Both the position numbers and the translations under genes were made by a program. Shown one piece after another: positions 1 to 10,842 of a stretch of DNA of 64,000 nucleotides (position 1 is its first letter; each line of letters opens with the position of its first letter). This DNA is from Dasypus novemcinctus (lineage: Eukaryota > Chordata > Mammalia > Cingulata > Dasypodidae): NCBI RefSeq assembly GCF_030445035.2, contig NC_080676.1, forward strand, positions 102,682,933 through 102,746,932, written 5' to 3'. The notes under the pieces were generated by a model, which saw only the letters and a list, made by a program, of their open reading frames with translations, was not told the origin of the DNA and searched no databases.

Positions 1-330
1 TACCAATCACTCCCAGCCCCGTTCCCCTTTCCCGCTGGTGCCGCCCCTTCACCAACCTAGAATCTGCCTCTTCCCCCCACCAACTGCTCGTCACTGCCAA
101 TCCAATCCCCCTTTGGCCACAGCCAATCAGTCCCCTGCTCACTCCCCCATAACCCTATATAAACACATGTACTTCCCTTAATAAATTAGACCTCCGTGCT
201 CACCTCATCTCCGTGGTGGTTTCTCCGCCGCGCGCCCTCCACGCCTGCGAGCCCCCGCAGGAGCCTAGGCCTCTCCTGCCCCGTCGTCCACCGGACAGGA
301 CGTACCGACCGCAATCTATATCAGAATTCT
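1..330 (+). mobile_element. 3' part of a retroviral-type LTR, cut by the window edge
   Basis: The segment carries the ordered signals of an LTR promoter: a CCAAT box (121-130), a TATA box TATATAAA (156-163), and an AATAAA poly(A) signal (180-185). A GC-rich U5-like tail with many CpGs follows. After about 325-335 the sequence becomes antisense L1 ORF2, so the LTR sits inside that L1. The 5' end is outside the window, so no target-site duplication can be checked and the ERV class is not assignable from what is visible. The right boundary is approximate. Confidence 0.65.
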
Positions 331-1570
331 ACTTTGGTTCCCTTGATCAGTATGTCTATCACTGTGCCAACACCATGTAGTTTTGACCACTGTAGCTTTG
401 TCATATATTTTAAAATCAGGCAGTGTGATTCCTCTGATTTTGTTTTTCCTCATCAATATGTATTAGGTGATTCAAGGCCCCTTGGCCTTCCAAATACATT
501 TCATAGTTACCTTTTCCAATTGAGTAAAAAATGCTGCTGTAACTTTTATTGGGGTTGCATTAAATCTGTAAATCAATTTGGATAGGACAGATATCTTATT
601 GATGTTTAGTCTTCCAATCCATGAACAGTGAATATTCTTCCATTTATTTAGGTCTTCTTTGATTTCCTTTGACAATATTGTGTAGTTTTCTGCCTACAAG
701 TCTTTTACATCAATAGTTAAGTTTATTCCTAGGTATTTGACTCTTTCAGTTGATATTGTAAATGGAACGTTTTCTTGATTTCTTCCTCAGATTCCTTATT
801 ATTGGTGTACATAAATACTACTGATTTTTGCAGGTTGGGTTATATCTTTGCACTTGATGGAACTCATTTACAAGCTCTAGAAACATTGCTGTAGATTTCT
901 CAGGGTTTTCAATGTATAGAATATGTCATCTGCAAATAGTGAAATTTTTACATCTTTCTCTCCAGTATGGATGCCTTTTATATCTATTTCTTGCCTAAGT
1001 GCTCTAGCAAGTACTTCTAACACAATATTAAATAAGAGCAGTGACAGTGGCTGTACTTGTCTTGTTTCAGATCTTAGAAGGAAATCTTTTAGGATTTCAC
1101 CATTGACTATGATGTTAGCTGTGGATTTTTCATCTGTAAGTTGAAACTGTCCTTTTATTCCTATCTTTTGAAGTGTTTTTATAAGGAAAGAGTGCTGTAT
1201 TTTGTTAAATGCTTTTTCTGTACCAATGATCATGTGATTTTTTTCTTTAGATCTATTAGTGTGATGAATTACGTTGATTGATTTTCTTATGTTAAGCCAT
1301 CCTTGCATACGAGGGATGAAACCCACTTGGTTATGGGGAGTAATTGGTTTGATATGTTGTTGAATATGATTAGCAAGTATTTTGTTGAGGATTTTAGCCT
1401 CTAGGTTCATTAGAGAGATTGGTCTGTAGTTTTACTTTCTTGCAGCATCTTTATTTGGCTTTGATATTAGGGTGATTGGCATCAAAGAATGAGTTAGACA
1501 AAATTCCCTCCACATCTATTTTTTGGAAGAGTTTAAGCAGGATTTGTATTCTTTCTTTCCAGAATGTTTC

Positions 1571-2074
1571 GTAGATGTATTATTCAGCCAAAGGGGTGCC
1601 AATACAAAACACCAGAAATTGATTGGTTATTATAAGGGTATTTATTTGGGGTAGGAGCTTACAGATACCAGGCCATAAAGCATAAGTTGCTTCCCTCACC
1701 AAAGTCTATTTTCACATGTTGGAGCAAGATGGTTGCCGACGTCTGTGAGGGTTCAGGCTTCCTGGGTTCCTCTGGGCTCAGCTCCTGTTTTCTCCATAAG
1801 GTCAGCTGTAGACTATCAGGCGAACAGCTCTGTCTCTTTCCCCTGGGCTCCAGCTTAAGACTTCAGCATCAGACTCCAAAATCAAAACTCCAACATCAGA
1901 AATCCTCAACTCTGTTCTTTGTCATGCCTTTTATCTGTGAGTTCCCACCCAACAAGGGGTGGGGACTCAACACCCTAATCATGACTCAATCATGCCCAGG
2001 TACAGATCAGATTACAAACATAATTCAATATTTCTTTGTGGAATTCATCAATAATATCAAACTGCTGCAGTAGA
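1571..2074 (-). mobile_element. Solo LTR inserted in L1 ORF2, with 5-bp target-site duplication
   Basis: A 494-bp unit (1576-2069) interrupts the L1 ORF2. On the minus strand it begins TGCAGCAG and ends AATACA. It is flanked by an exact 5-bp repeat GTAGA at 1571-1575 and 2070-2074, and L1 sequence continues directly on either side. A related copy in the opposite orientation lies at 48875-49445. The TG...CA ends, 5-bp duplication and lack of internal sequence fit a solo LTR, probably ERV-L/MaLR-like; the family name is not known to me. Confidence 0.8.
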
Positions 2075-3046
2075 ATTCACCTGTAAAGCCGTTTGGTCCT
2101 GGGCTCTTCTTAGCTGAGAGGATTTTAGTCACTAATTCAAATTCATTACTTGTGATTTGTCTGTTGAGTTCATCAAAATCTTCTTTCATCATTGTAAGAT
2201 GCTTGTGTGTTTCTAGGAATTTGTCCATTTCATCTAAGTTACATACCTTGTCGGCATCCAATTTTTCAGAGTACCCTCTTATGATAGGCTTTATTTCTGT
2301 GGGATCAGTAGTGATATCCCCTTCATTATTTCTTATTTTATGTATTTGCATCTTTATTTTATCTTTGCTAGTCTTGTTAAGGGTTTGTCAATTTTGTTAA
2401 TCGTCTCAAAGAACCAAATCTTGGATTTGTTAATTTTGTCTAGTGCTTTCTTATTTTCAATTTCAATTACCTCTGCTCTACTCTTTACTTTCTTCTTTCT
2501 ACTTGCTTTGGGATTAGTTTGTTGTTCTTTTTCTAATTCTTCCACGTGTGCAGTTAGATCTTTGATTTTAACTCTTCTTTTTTAATATAGGTATTTATGG
2601 ATATAAATTTCCTTCTCAGCACTGCTTTTGCTGCATCATATAGGTTCTGGTATGTTATGTTGTCATTTCCATTCTCTTCCAGTTACTTACAGATTTATTT
2701 TGCAATTTCTTCCTTGACCTTCTGATAGTCTAAGAGTGCATTGTTTAACTTCCATATCTTTGTGCCTAATCTGGGTCTCTGCCGCTTTCTGATTTCTGCT
2801 TCATGCCATTTTGATCAGAGAAATTATGTTGTATAATTTCAATCTTTCTGAATTCGTTGAGAGTTTTCAGTGGCCTAGCATGTGGTCTATCCTGAAGAGT
2901 GATGCATGTGCAATCAAAAATAATGTATATTCCACTGTATTTAGGTATAATGTTCTGTATATGTCTATTAGGTCTAGATCCACTAATTATTCAAGGTCTC
3001 TGTTTCTTTATTGATCCTCTGCTGAGATGTTCTATCTAATGTTAAT

Positions 3047-3446
3047 AATGGTGTATTATGGGGAAACGGACTTTGGCCCAGTGGTTAGGGCGTCCTTCTA
3101 CCACATGGGAGGTCCCCGGTTCAAGCCCCCGGGCCTCCTTGACCCGTGTGGAGCTGGCCCACGCGCAGTGCTGATGCACGCAAGGAGTGCCGTGCCACGC
3201 AGGGGTGTCCCCCGCGTAGGGGAGCCCCACGCGCAAAGGAGTGCACCCATAAGGAGAGCCTCCCAGCGCGAAGGACGGAGCAGCCTGCCGAGGAATGGCG
3301 CGGCCCACACTTCCCGTGCCGCTGATGACAACAGAAGCAGACAAAGAAACAAGACTCAGCAAATAGACACCAAGAACAGACAACCGGGGGGGGAATTAAA
3401 TAAATAAATAAATCTTTAAAAAAATAATAATAATAATGATGTATTA
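3047..3446 (+). mobile_element. Armadillo-type tRNA-derived SINE (DAS family)
   Basis: The SINE body (3059-3434) starts with a tRNA-like head that contains an A box (TGGCCCAGTGG) and a B box (GGTTCAAGCC), the internal RNA polymerase III promoter. A body of about 300 bp and an A-rich tail with TAAA repeats follow. The flanking duplication is AATGGTGTATTA at 3047-3058 and AATGATGTATTA at 3435-3446, a single mismatch. It is inserted in the L1 ORF2 endonuclease region. Confidence 0.93.
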
Positions 3447-4024
3447 AAGTCCCCCACTATGATTGTAGAGGAATCTATTTCTTCTTTTAGTTTTTCCAAT
3501 GTTTGTCTCATGTATTTTAAAGACCCCTGATTAGGTGCAAAAATATTTGATTTTTCTTTCTTCTTGGTAGAGTACCCCTTTTATTAATATATCGTGCTCT
3601 TTTTTTCTCTTACAACAGTTTGCATTTAAAGTTTATTTTGTCTGATATTAGTATAGCTACTCCTACCCTTTTTTTTTTTTTTTTGGTTATTGTTTGTGTG
3701 TAAAATTGTTTTCCAACCATTCACTTTCAACCTCCTTGCATCCCTGGGTGTAAGGTGAGTTCCGTGTAGCCAGCATATAGATGGTTCATATATTCTTATC
3801 CATTCTACCAATATGTGTTCTCTTGATTGGAGAACTTAATTCTTTAACATTCAGTGGTATTACTCTCCAGGCATTACTTACAGTAGCCATATATTCTTTA
3901 GGTTCATATATGTCATATTTTGTTTTTATTTTTCTTTTTATCTTTTTAGTTAATCTCACCAATAATCTTCTTTCCTATACTCTCCTCTAACCCTCTCTCT
4001 CCTGTTTTTTCCCCTCAACCTGCA

Positions 4025-5311
4025 TAAATCCCTTTAGTATTTCTTGAAGGACAGGTTTCTTATTGACATACTCTCTTAATTTCTGTTTATCTGTGAATAT
4101 TTTGAACTCTCCCTCATTTTTTTAAAGATTTATTTTTATTTATTTATTTATCCCCTCCCCTTGAGACTTGCATCTATTCGCTGCACATTCTTCTGTGTCT
4201 GCTTCTCTCCCTTTGTTGCGTCATCTTGCTGTGCCAGCTCTCCATGGGCGTGGGTCATCAGCTCTCTGCAGGCATGCACTGCCAGCTCTCCATGGGTGCA
4301 GGCCAGCTTGCCTTCACAAGGAAGCCCTGGGATGAGAACCAAGGGCCTCCCATATGGTAGATGGGAGCCCAGTGGATTGAGCCACAGCTACTTCCCTCTC
4401 CCTCATTTTTGAATGCCAGCTTTGTTGGATATAAACTTCTTGGCTGACAGTTTTTTCTTTTAACACCTTAAGACCTTACCACTGTCTTGCCACCATGGTT
4501 TCAGATGAGAATTCAGTCCTTAATCTTTTTCAGCTTTCTTATTATGTGATGGATCTCTTTTCTTTTGCTGCTTTGAGTATTCTCTCTTTGTCTTGAGCAT
4601 TGGACAATTTGATAAGTATATGTCTTGGGGTAGGCCTGTTAGGACTTATACTGTTTGGGTTGCACTGGACTTCCTGGACATGTACATCTATGACTCTCAA
4701 ACGCATTGGGAAATATTTAGCTATTATTTCCTCTAACACTCCTTCTGGCCCCTTTTCCTTCTCTTTCCTTCTGGGATGCCTCTAATGCATATGTGTGTGG
4801 GTTTCATGTTGTCTTTCAAATCCCTAAGTCCCTGCTGGATTTTTTATATCTTTTTATCTGTCTCTTCTACTATCTGTCTGATTTCAGATGTACTGTCATC
4901 CACATTACCTATTGTTTCCTCTGCCTGTTCAACTCTGCTATTATGGGCTTCCAGAGTATTTTTTATTTTTTGCATTGTGCCATTCATCATCATCAGGTTT
5001 GTTATCTTTTCGTGTATGTTTATGGTATCTTCTGTATGTTCCTCGGGTCTTCTTCCTGTCCTATATTTCTTCCTTTACTTTATTAAATTGATGCATGATA
5101 TTTTTTTGGACATTGTTGATTAGGTGCTCTACATTCTGCATCTCCTCTTGTTTTTTAGTTTCTTTGTTAGACTGGGACTTGTCTTCCTGTTTCTTAGTAT
5201 GGCTTGTAATTTTTTGTTGGTGTCTAAGCATTTGTTTTCTTGATGGGCTTATTCAATTGGTTAGCTTCTCTTTCTACTCTAGGGTTTTATTTGTTGTTCC
5301 TTTGTGTGCGG
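4025..5311 (-). pseudogene. L1 LINE ORF1 (RNA-binding chaperone), decayed
   Basis: The minus strand shows the L1 ORF1 protein, which forms a coiled-coil trimer and coats L1 RNA. The conserved C-terminal domain is recognisable at 4542-4739 (for example NAQDKERILKAAKEK). Its extreme C-terminus, with the DKQKLRE-type motif, is near 4025-4110, on the far side of a SINE at 4121-4395. The region toward 5300 corresponds to the degraded coiled coil. Stops and frameshifts are frequent. Its order relative to ORF2 (ORF1 upstream on the minus strand) shows that one L1 element covers this whole region. Confidence 0.8.
4107..4409 (-). mobile_element. tRNA-derived SINE, second subfamily, in L1 ORF1
   Basis: This shorter minus-strand SINE (4121-4395) has its A-rich tail at the left (T-rich on the plus strand). 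Its tRNA-like head is at the right, with a B-box-like GGTTCTCATCC. The flanks carry a 14-bp duplication CTCTCCCTCATTTT at 4107-4120 and 4396-4409. The body differs from the common copies in the window, so it looks like a different subfamily. Confidence 0.85.
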
Positions 5312-5752
5312 TAAGGTTACTTTTTCTTTTAAGATTTATTTATTTATTTCTCTCTCTTCCTTTCTCCTCGCTGCCCTAGCTGTCTGTTCTTTGTGTTACT
5401 TGCTGCATTTTCTTTGTCTGCTTCTGTTGTTGTCAGTGGCACGGGAATCTATGTTTCTTTTTGTTGCATCATCTTGTTGTGTCAGATCTCCATGTGTTCG
5501 GCAGTATTCCTGGGCAGGCTGAACTTTCTTTCTCAAAGGGCGGCTCTCCTTATGGGGGCACTCCTTGTACATGGGGCTCCCCTGCACGGGGACACCCCTG
5601 CGTGGCATGGCACTCCTTGCACGCATCAGCACTGCACGTGGGCCAGCTCCACACAGGTCAAATAGGCCCGGGGTTTGAACTGTGGACCTCCCATGTGGTA
5701 GATGGACACTCTAACCACTGGGCCAAGTCTGCTTCCCATAAGGTTACTTTTT
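5312..5752 (-). mobile_element. Armadillo-type tRNA-derived SINE
   Basis: The minus-strand SINE body (5326-5738) ends at the right with the tRNA-like head (GACTTGGCCCAGTGG type). Its tail is at the left. The perfect duplication TAAGGTTACTTTTT occurs at 5312-5325 and 5739-5752. It lies in the upstream part of the minus-strand L1. Confidence 0.92.
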
Positions 5753-6638
5753 GATACTTTGTTTCCCTTATTTTACATCCTTACAGTTGTCTATATTCCC
5801 TTGAAAAAAAATTAGTACCAGAGAAAAGGAAAGAGATATGAAGAGTAAAGGAGTAATAGTAATAATAATACAAAAAAGGTAGAAGAGGAACCATACAAGA
5901 GCTAGGAAACTAATTAATCCATGTAAAAAATCATAAAAAATAAAAAGGAATAAGAAAAAAAAGAGGTAATAGAAAAAAATAAGCCACAAAACAGAGGGAA
6001 AAACATAATGAATTAAAAGACTGTAGAGATGAGTAGAAAAAATAAAACAAGAAACAAAATAGAAAGAGAAAAATAGAATGAACTAAAAGGTTGAGGGATT
6101 AGAAGATAATAAAAGGAGAAAAGTGGGTGGAGAGAAAAAGAAAAAATAAAAACCAAATAAGGAAGTGGTAGAATGAAAGAAAAGCAACAGAAGTCAGAAG
6201 ATAGAAAAATGAAGGAAAGAAGAGAAATAAAGTAGGTTGGAAAAAAAGGAAACAAAGAAAGGGAATAAACAAGGAACAAAATAGCAATAAAGAAACAACC
6301 CAGGAAAATCAACCTTACCTCTTAGGGCCCTAGGGACCTTCTCAGGCTCCTGGTGCTCATCAGTTAATCATCCTGCAGCCTGCCCTCTGCAGGTGATATA
6401 TCCAAGCTTAGTGAATAAAATAAAGGAAAAAGTTTAAAAATCCAAAAAAATCTAAAACAAAACAACAGAAACTGAGTCTATAAGTACCCTATCACAAGGT
6501 GCTAGCTGCATGCCTTTTCTTTCTCTGGATGCCTTCTCTCAGAAGGTACCAGGCTTGAACCATGCCTTCTACCTGCAAGGCAGGAATTCACCACTGCACT
6601 ACAGCAGCTCTATAGACTAAATAGGCTTTTGAAAGCTT
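5753..6638 (-). other. 5' region of the minus-strand L1, with a purine-rich tract
   Basis: This is upstream of ORF1 in the same L1. About 5800-6310 is almost entirely A and G on the plus strand (pyrimidine-rich on the L1 sense strand), with very few C residues. Long apparent reading frames there are composition artefacts. From 6311 normal composition returns. I assign it to the L1 5' UTR by position only. Confidence 0.5.
6540..6610 (-). repeat. tRNA-like element with A and B boxes
   Basis: On the minus strand a perfect B box GGTTCAAGCC (plus-strand 6552-6561) lies about 30 bp after an A box TAGTGCAGTGG (6591-6601), the spacing of an internal Pol III promoter. The D-loop-like part (CAGTGGTGAATTC) resembles glycine tRNA. 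The anticodon arm pairs only imperfectly and no intact cloverleaf with CCA-ready ends is visible. It is a tRNA pseudogene, a SINE head or a tRNA-derived piece of the L1 5' region, rather than a working tRNA. Confidence 0.45.
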
Positions 6639-7850
6639 TTTTTTTTTTTAATTGATTTTGTAAAAATATTACATTAAAAAAAATATGAGGGCCCATTCAA
6701 CCCCACCACCCCCACCGCACCCCTCCCCCCCCCAGCAACACTCACTCCCATCATCATGACACATCCATTGCATTTGGTAAGTACATCTCTGGGTATCTCT
6801 GCACCTCATGGTCATTGGTCCACATCATGGCCCACACTCTCCGCCATTCCATCCAGTGAGCCCTGGGAGGATTAACAATGTCCGGTGATTGCCCCTGAAG
6901 CACCATCCAGGGCAACTCCAAGTCCCAAAGGCGCCTCCACATCTCATCTCTTCCTGCCATTCCCCATACCCATCAGCCACCATGTCCACTTTTCCCACTC
7001 CAGTGCCACCTTTTCTCTGAGGTCCTTGGATTTGTTGTGTCCGTTGCACCTCTATGTCAAGAGGAGGCTCAGATTCCACATGGTTACTGGATGCATTCCT
7101 CCTGCTTCAGTTGTAGGCACTCTAGGCTCCATGGTGTGGTGGTTGTCCTTCTTCAACTCCATCTTAGCTGAGTGAGGTGAGTCCAATAAATCAGATTGTA
7201 GGAGCTGGAGTCTGTTGAGGCTCAGGGCCTGGTTATCATATTGTCAGTAAAAAGATTCAATCCCCTAAATATATCTGAAACCCCAATACCAACTACAATT
7301 CCAGTAAAGTAGCATGATAGTCTTATGAAAAGAGATCCCCTCTGGGTCCAGTTTCACCACGCAGAAACACCAGCTCCAAAGAAGCTTATGTGGCTCTTCT
7401 TGTCCCCGTTTCCTTGGGTGAATTGGACTTCTAACAGTTTTCAGGGGCCTATCTGACCAAGTGTCTGGGTGTGACAGCCTGCCTGACCAGATTCCCCCCT
7501 CCCCTCTCCCCAGGGCCAGCTCAGTGCTGGCTAGTACCCTCCCTGAGATTCAAAGGAGGATAAGGTGGCCAAACCCACCAAAAGGAAATCACTCTTCATC
7601 CTCTGCCAGACCCTTCTTCCTCCCAGGGAAAGCTCCCTCCCACTCAACTTGCTGGTGAGAGCCAGGGCTTCCATGGAGGATATTTACCTTGTGGATGGGG
7701 TTTACCTGCTCATCAATTCCAACCACAGGAGCGAGCAACTCACAATTTTCCCCTGGCCTTTTTGTCTCTTTGTCCTGCTTCCTCCTGGACCTTGCTCGGA
7801 AGCCTCCTACTCTGTAGATTCCCAAAACAGTTCCCTCCAGTAGCTTTTTG
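6639..7850 (-). repeat. L1 3' UTR-type retroposon copy, minus strand
   Basis: It begins at the left with a poly(T) run (the poly(A) tail on the minus strand). Its sequence parallels two plus-strand segments of this window, 52380-53990 and 63830-64000. Shared stretches include the one around 6780-6930, which corresponds to 53650-53880. The family behaves as the 3' UTR of a lineage L1. No coding frame is supported. The right boundary is approximate. Confidence 0.6.
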
Positions 7851-8315
7851 CCCTTTCTCATCTGTTTTTTTGCAAGAGAACCCAGCAATGCCTACATACA
7901 TTAATTCCATTTTTCCGTAACTCTTATGTGTTTTTTAAAATTTATTCTAGTAACACATATCTACAACCTAAAATTTCCCCTTTTAAGCACATTCGAATAT
8001 GTTTTCTAGTGTGCACATTATGTTCACATCACATAATGTTATGTGAATATAACATTAATTATGTTCACAATGTTGTGCTACCATTGCCTCAACCCAATAC
8101 CATCCTTTTCTAGTACCTAAATAGAAACTCTATATAATTTAAGCATTAACTCCCCATTAATTAGCACAGCCCCATTCCCTGGTAATGTATATTCTAATTT
8201 CTGACTCTGAACTTGTTTATTCTAATAATTTAATAAGTGAGATCATACAATATTTGTCCCTTTGTGTCTGACTTATGTCAGTCAGTATAACATCATCAAG
8301 GTTTTTGATAGCTGC
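7851..8315 (-). repeat. L1 3' end fragment (older mammalian type)
   Basis: The text around 8220-8300 (gagatcatacaatatttgtc and onward) is the familiar antisense 3' UTR of mammalian L1 elements. No open frame is supported. It abuts the preceding lineage-type L1 copy. Confidence 0.6.
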
Positions 8316-8639
8316 AGTTGTTGAGTGGGCGTTAGTGTTATGGTATGAATTTTGAAAAGCACTGAAGCCCAACCTTACAGGTCATGTGAATCATTGCAAG
8401 ATGGTGTCTCGTGCAGCTACAGCCCTGACCCTTTCCTGTGCAGGGCCACATGTTCTTTCCTATTCCTTCTTCATCTTCAACTGAGAAAAACGATGACTGT
8501 TTCCCTCCCTAGACATTTTTCTGTTCCTGATGGAGAGATCAGATGCTATGGGTTCACCAAACTCACATTAAGTACCTTAGGATTGTTATAAGACACAAAC
8601 AGGCTCTTCAGAGAACTCATATACTTGCAGGAATGTGAA
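8316..8639. other. No recognisable feature
   Basis: A short open frame spans 8352-8591 but has no recognisable domain or splice context. Nothing else is seen. Confidence 0.4.
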
Positions 8640-9012
8640 ATTTGGATATAGCTATCATGGGGTACACAGTCTTAATCCATACTTGTGGATATGAACCCAG
8701 TATATATAGAAACTTTTGAAGATGTTATTATAGTTAAGGTTTGACCAATTAAATGAGGTTCTGCCTTCATCTTATTGCTACTGGCTTTTGAAGAGAAAGC
8801 CATTTGAAGGAGGGGAAGCAGGAAACCTGAATGAAACATCAGAGAGAAAGGAAAGATAGCTCTTGTGATGGGAAAGCCAAGGAACCCCAAGGAATGCCAA
8901 CCTGCTGGAATGTTACTGACCCCCAGATGAAGCAAGCCTTCCAGCCTCCAAAATTGTAAGCCAATAAATTCCTATTGTTTAAGTCACTGTGTGGTAACTG
9001 TCATAACAGCTG
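8640..9012 (+). mobile_element. MaLR (MLT1-like) LTR, old
   Basis: The right end (AAATTCCTATTGTTTAAGTC, then a GTGTGGTAACTGTCATAACAGC-like stretch) and the middle (GATGTTATTATAGTTAAGG; CCAGCCTCCAAAATTGTAAG) follow the layout of MLT1-type MaLR LTRs. An AATAAA signal is present near 8963. The copy is diverged and its left edge is uncertain. Confidence 0.6.
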
Positions 9013-9597
9013 GGAAAGTAAAGAAGTTTTCCATAAGAAGTAACTATTAAAATGAAGGAAAATCAAATTAATTATTATAATAGTGACCATTAATACTTCC
9101 TCAGAGTATTAAGAAAAGTTTTATAAAAGAGAACATATTTAAGCTGGTCAATATTTTTGTTGTTGTTGTTAACTCCCAAACACCTATGTATTTTTTCCCA
9201 ATACTATTTAAAACTTAATTCATCAAAGCACAACTTTGGGAAGGCATGAGCATAGACCCTGACCTTTACCCTACTCAGGGCTTTCAAAAAAAGATATTGA
9301 TGTACCACAAAATGAAAGAAGTTAGAGGTCCTGCTGCTGAATTTCTCATTTACTCTAAATAGATTTTTTTAAATCTCCTTTGAAATATATGCTCACAGTT
9401 GTGTAATTGGAGGTGGGGGAGGAGACTCAAAAGGGGTGGCTGGGATTCCATCACGTGGAGCTGGGCTTCTTCATTTGTCTTCATCTCTGGAAACTAAGAT
9501 GTGGCTGGAGAATCCAAGTGGTCTCTCACATGTCCAGGGTCTCAACAGAGGTGACTGGAAAGGCTGAGGTGGCTGAGACTCTCTACATCATAGCCTT
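9013..9597. other. Unique, AT-rich DNA
   Basis: No gene or clear repeat is recognised. A short plus-strand frame at 9407-9622 runs into the adjacent repeat and has no coding signature. Confidence 0.4.
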
Positions 9598-9770
9598 TTT
9601 AAAAAAAAAAACATTTTATTAGAGAAGTTGTGAAGTTCAAAACAATCATACATAATGTGCAGAATTCCCATTCAACACCCCTCCAAAACACCTTACATTG
9701 TTGTGGACCACTTGTTACAGATTATGAGAACATCATCAGAATAACTACTAACTATCCACCTCACAGTCTT
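9598..9770 (-). repeat. L1 3' UTR fragment with tail
   Basis: A run of A/T at 9598-9612 is followed by antisense L1 3' UTR text (acattttattagagaagttg and onward), the usual start of a minus-strand L1 3' end. Confidence 0.55.
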
Positions 9771-10435
9771 TTATCCTCCAGGGCCTCTTTCTCTTTTACA
9801 CGCTCCCAACAGAATAACCTTGACTTCTTCCCATGGAGGCTTGGTTCAAAGAGATCAACTGTGGAAATTACAAGACCTCTTAAGGTCTAGGTCCAGAACT
9901 TGCTCAATGTCTTTCTACCACATTCTGTTGGCCAAAGAAAGCCACAAGGCCAGTTCATATTCAATGTGAAAGGGGGCTACTAAAAAGCATGAATTTTTGA
10001 GAGGCAGGATTAATTGGTGGACATTTTGAACAGGCACAGTGCATTTTCCAGGATAAGAAGGGTCGTAATCTGAAGAAAGTTTAATAATAAAGCGTGATAC
10101 ACAAGGAGTTTGTGATCCAGTTAGAGAGCAGGCACGGGGAAAGGCAAACACAAAGCACAAGTCCCTACTTGATAAATGACTCCTACCTCCATAACTTACT
10201 GAAGGAATGTTGGAATGACAAAAGAATGGCTAAGGAAATTTGTCAACATGGGAGTGGCCGTGAAACATCATAAGTACATAACAAAGCCACCTTGATAACC
10301 GGTTTCTCAACAAGGATGATACATTTTAAGGCTGGTAATAAAACTTGAAAAGATAATATCTTAATATGAGACATTGCCACATTACCTTCAGCATACCATT
10401 TTCCAGCTCAAATACATGTTCTATTTTGAAGTATA
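9771..10435. other. No gene; a possible old repeat remnant
   Basis: The stretch near 9918-9965 (ttctgttggccaaagaaagc) resembles text found in old mammalian interspersed repeats, but I cannot name the family. The rest is unique AT-rich sequence. Confidence 0.35.
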
Positions 10436-10842
10436 AAATATTAGGCTAGGGAAACGGACTTTGGCCCAGTGGTTAGGGCATCCGTCTACCATATGGGAGG
10501 TCCGCGGTTCAAACCCCGGGCCTCCTTGACCCGTGTGGAGCTGGCCATGCGCAGCGCTGATGCGCGCAAGGAGTGCCGTGCCACGCAAGGGTGTCCCCCG
10601 CGTAGGGGAGCCCCCACGCGCAAGGAGTGCGCCTGTGAGGAAAGCCGCCCAGCGTGAAAAGAAAGAGCAGCCTGCCCAGGAATGGCACCACCCACACTTC
10701 CCGTGCCACTGACGACAACAGAAGCGGACAAAGAAACAAGACGCAACAAATAGACACCAAGAACAGACAACCAGGGGAGGGGGGGGGGGGGGGAATAAAT
10801 AAATAAATAAATCTTTAAAAAAAAAAAAAAAAATATTAGGCT
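10436..10842 (+). mobile_element. Armadillo-type tRNA-derived SINE
   Basis: The body (10448-10830) starts with an intact-looking tRNA-like head, with A box TGGCCCAGTGG and B box GGTTCAAACC. It ends in a long G run, TAAA repeats and poly(A). The perfect 12-bp duplication AAATATTAGGCT lies at 10436-10447 and 10831-10842. The intact duplication suggests a fairly recent insertion. Confidence 0.95.

Larger units (their letters stand above)
331..3990 (-). pseudogene. L1 LINE ORF2 (endonuclease and reverse transcriptase), decayed
   Basis: Read on the minus strand, this is the ORF2 of an L1 retrotransposon, the enzyme that nicks DNA and copies L1 RNA by target-primed reverse transcription. The endonuclease end lies near 3600-3990, where minus-strand codons give the typical RLKVNGWKTILHTNNN stretch. 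The reverse transcriptase lies at about 877-1410 and keeps the FADD catalytic motif near its end. The C-terminal part reaches 472-675. The frame is broken many times by stops and shifts, and by insertions of a solo LTR (1576-2069) and a SINE (3059-3434). The 3' end is displaced by the LTR at the window edge. It cannot be functional. Confidence 0.85.

Noticed and set aside
6013-6312. Leucine/phenylalanine-rich minus-strand frame as a membrane protein
   Set aside because: Produced by the purine-rich tract; low-complexity composition, no hydrophilic loops or start context.
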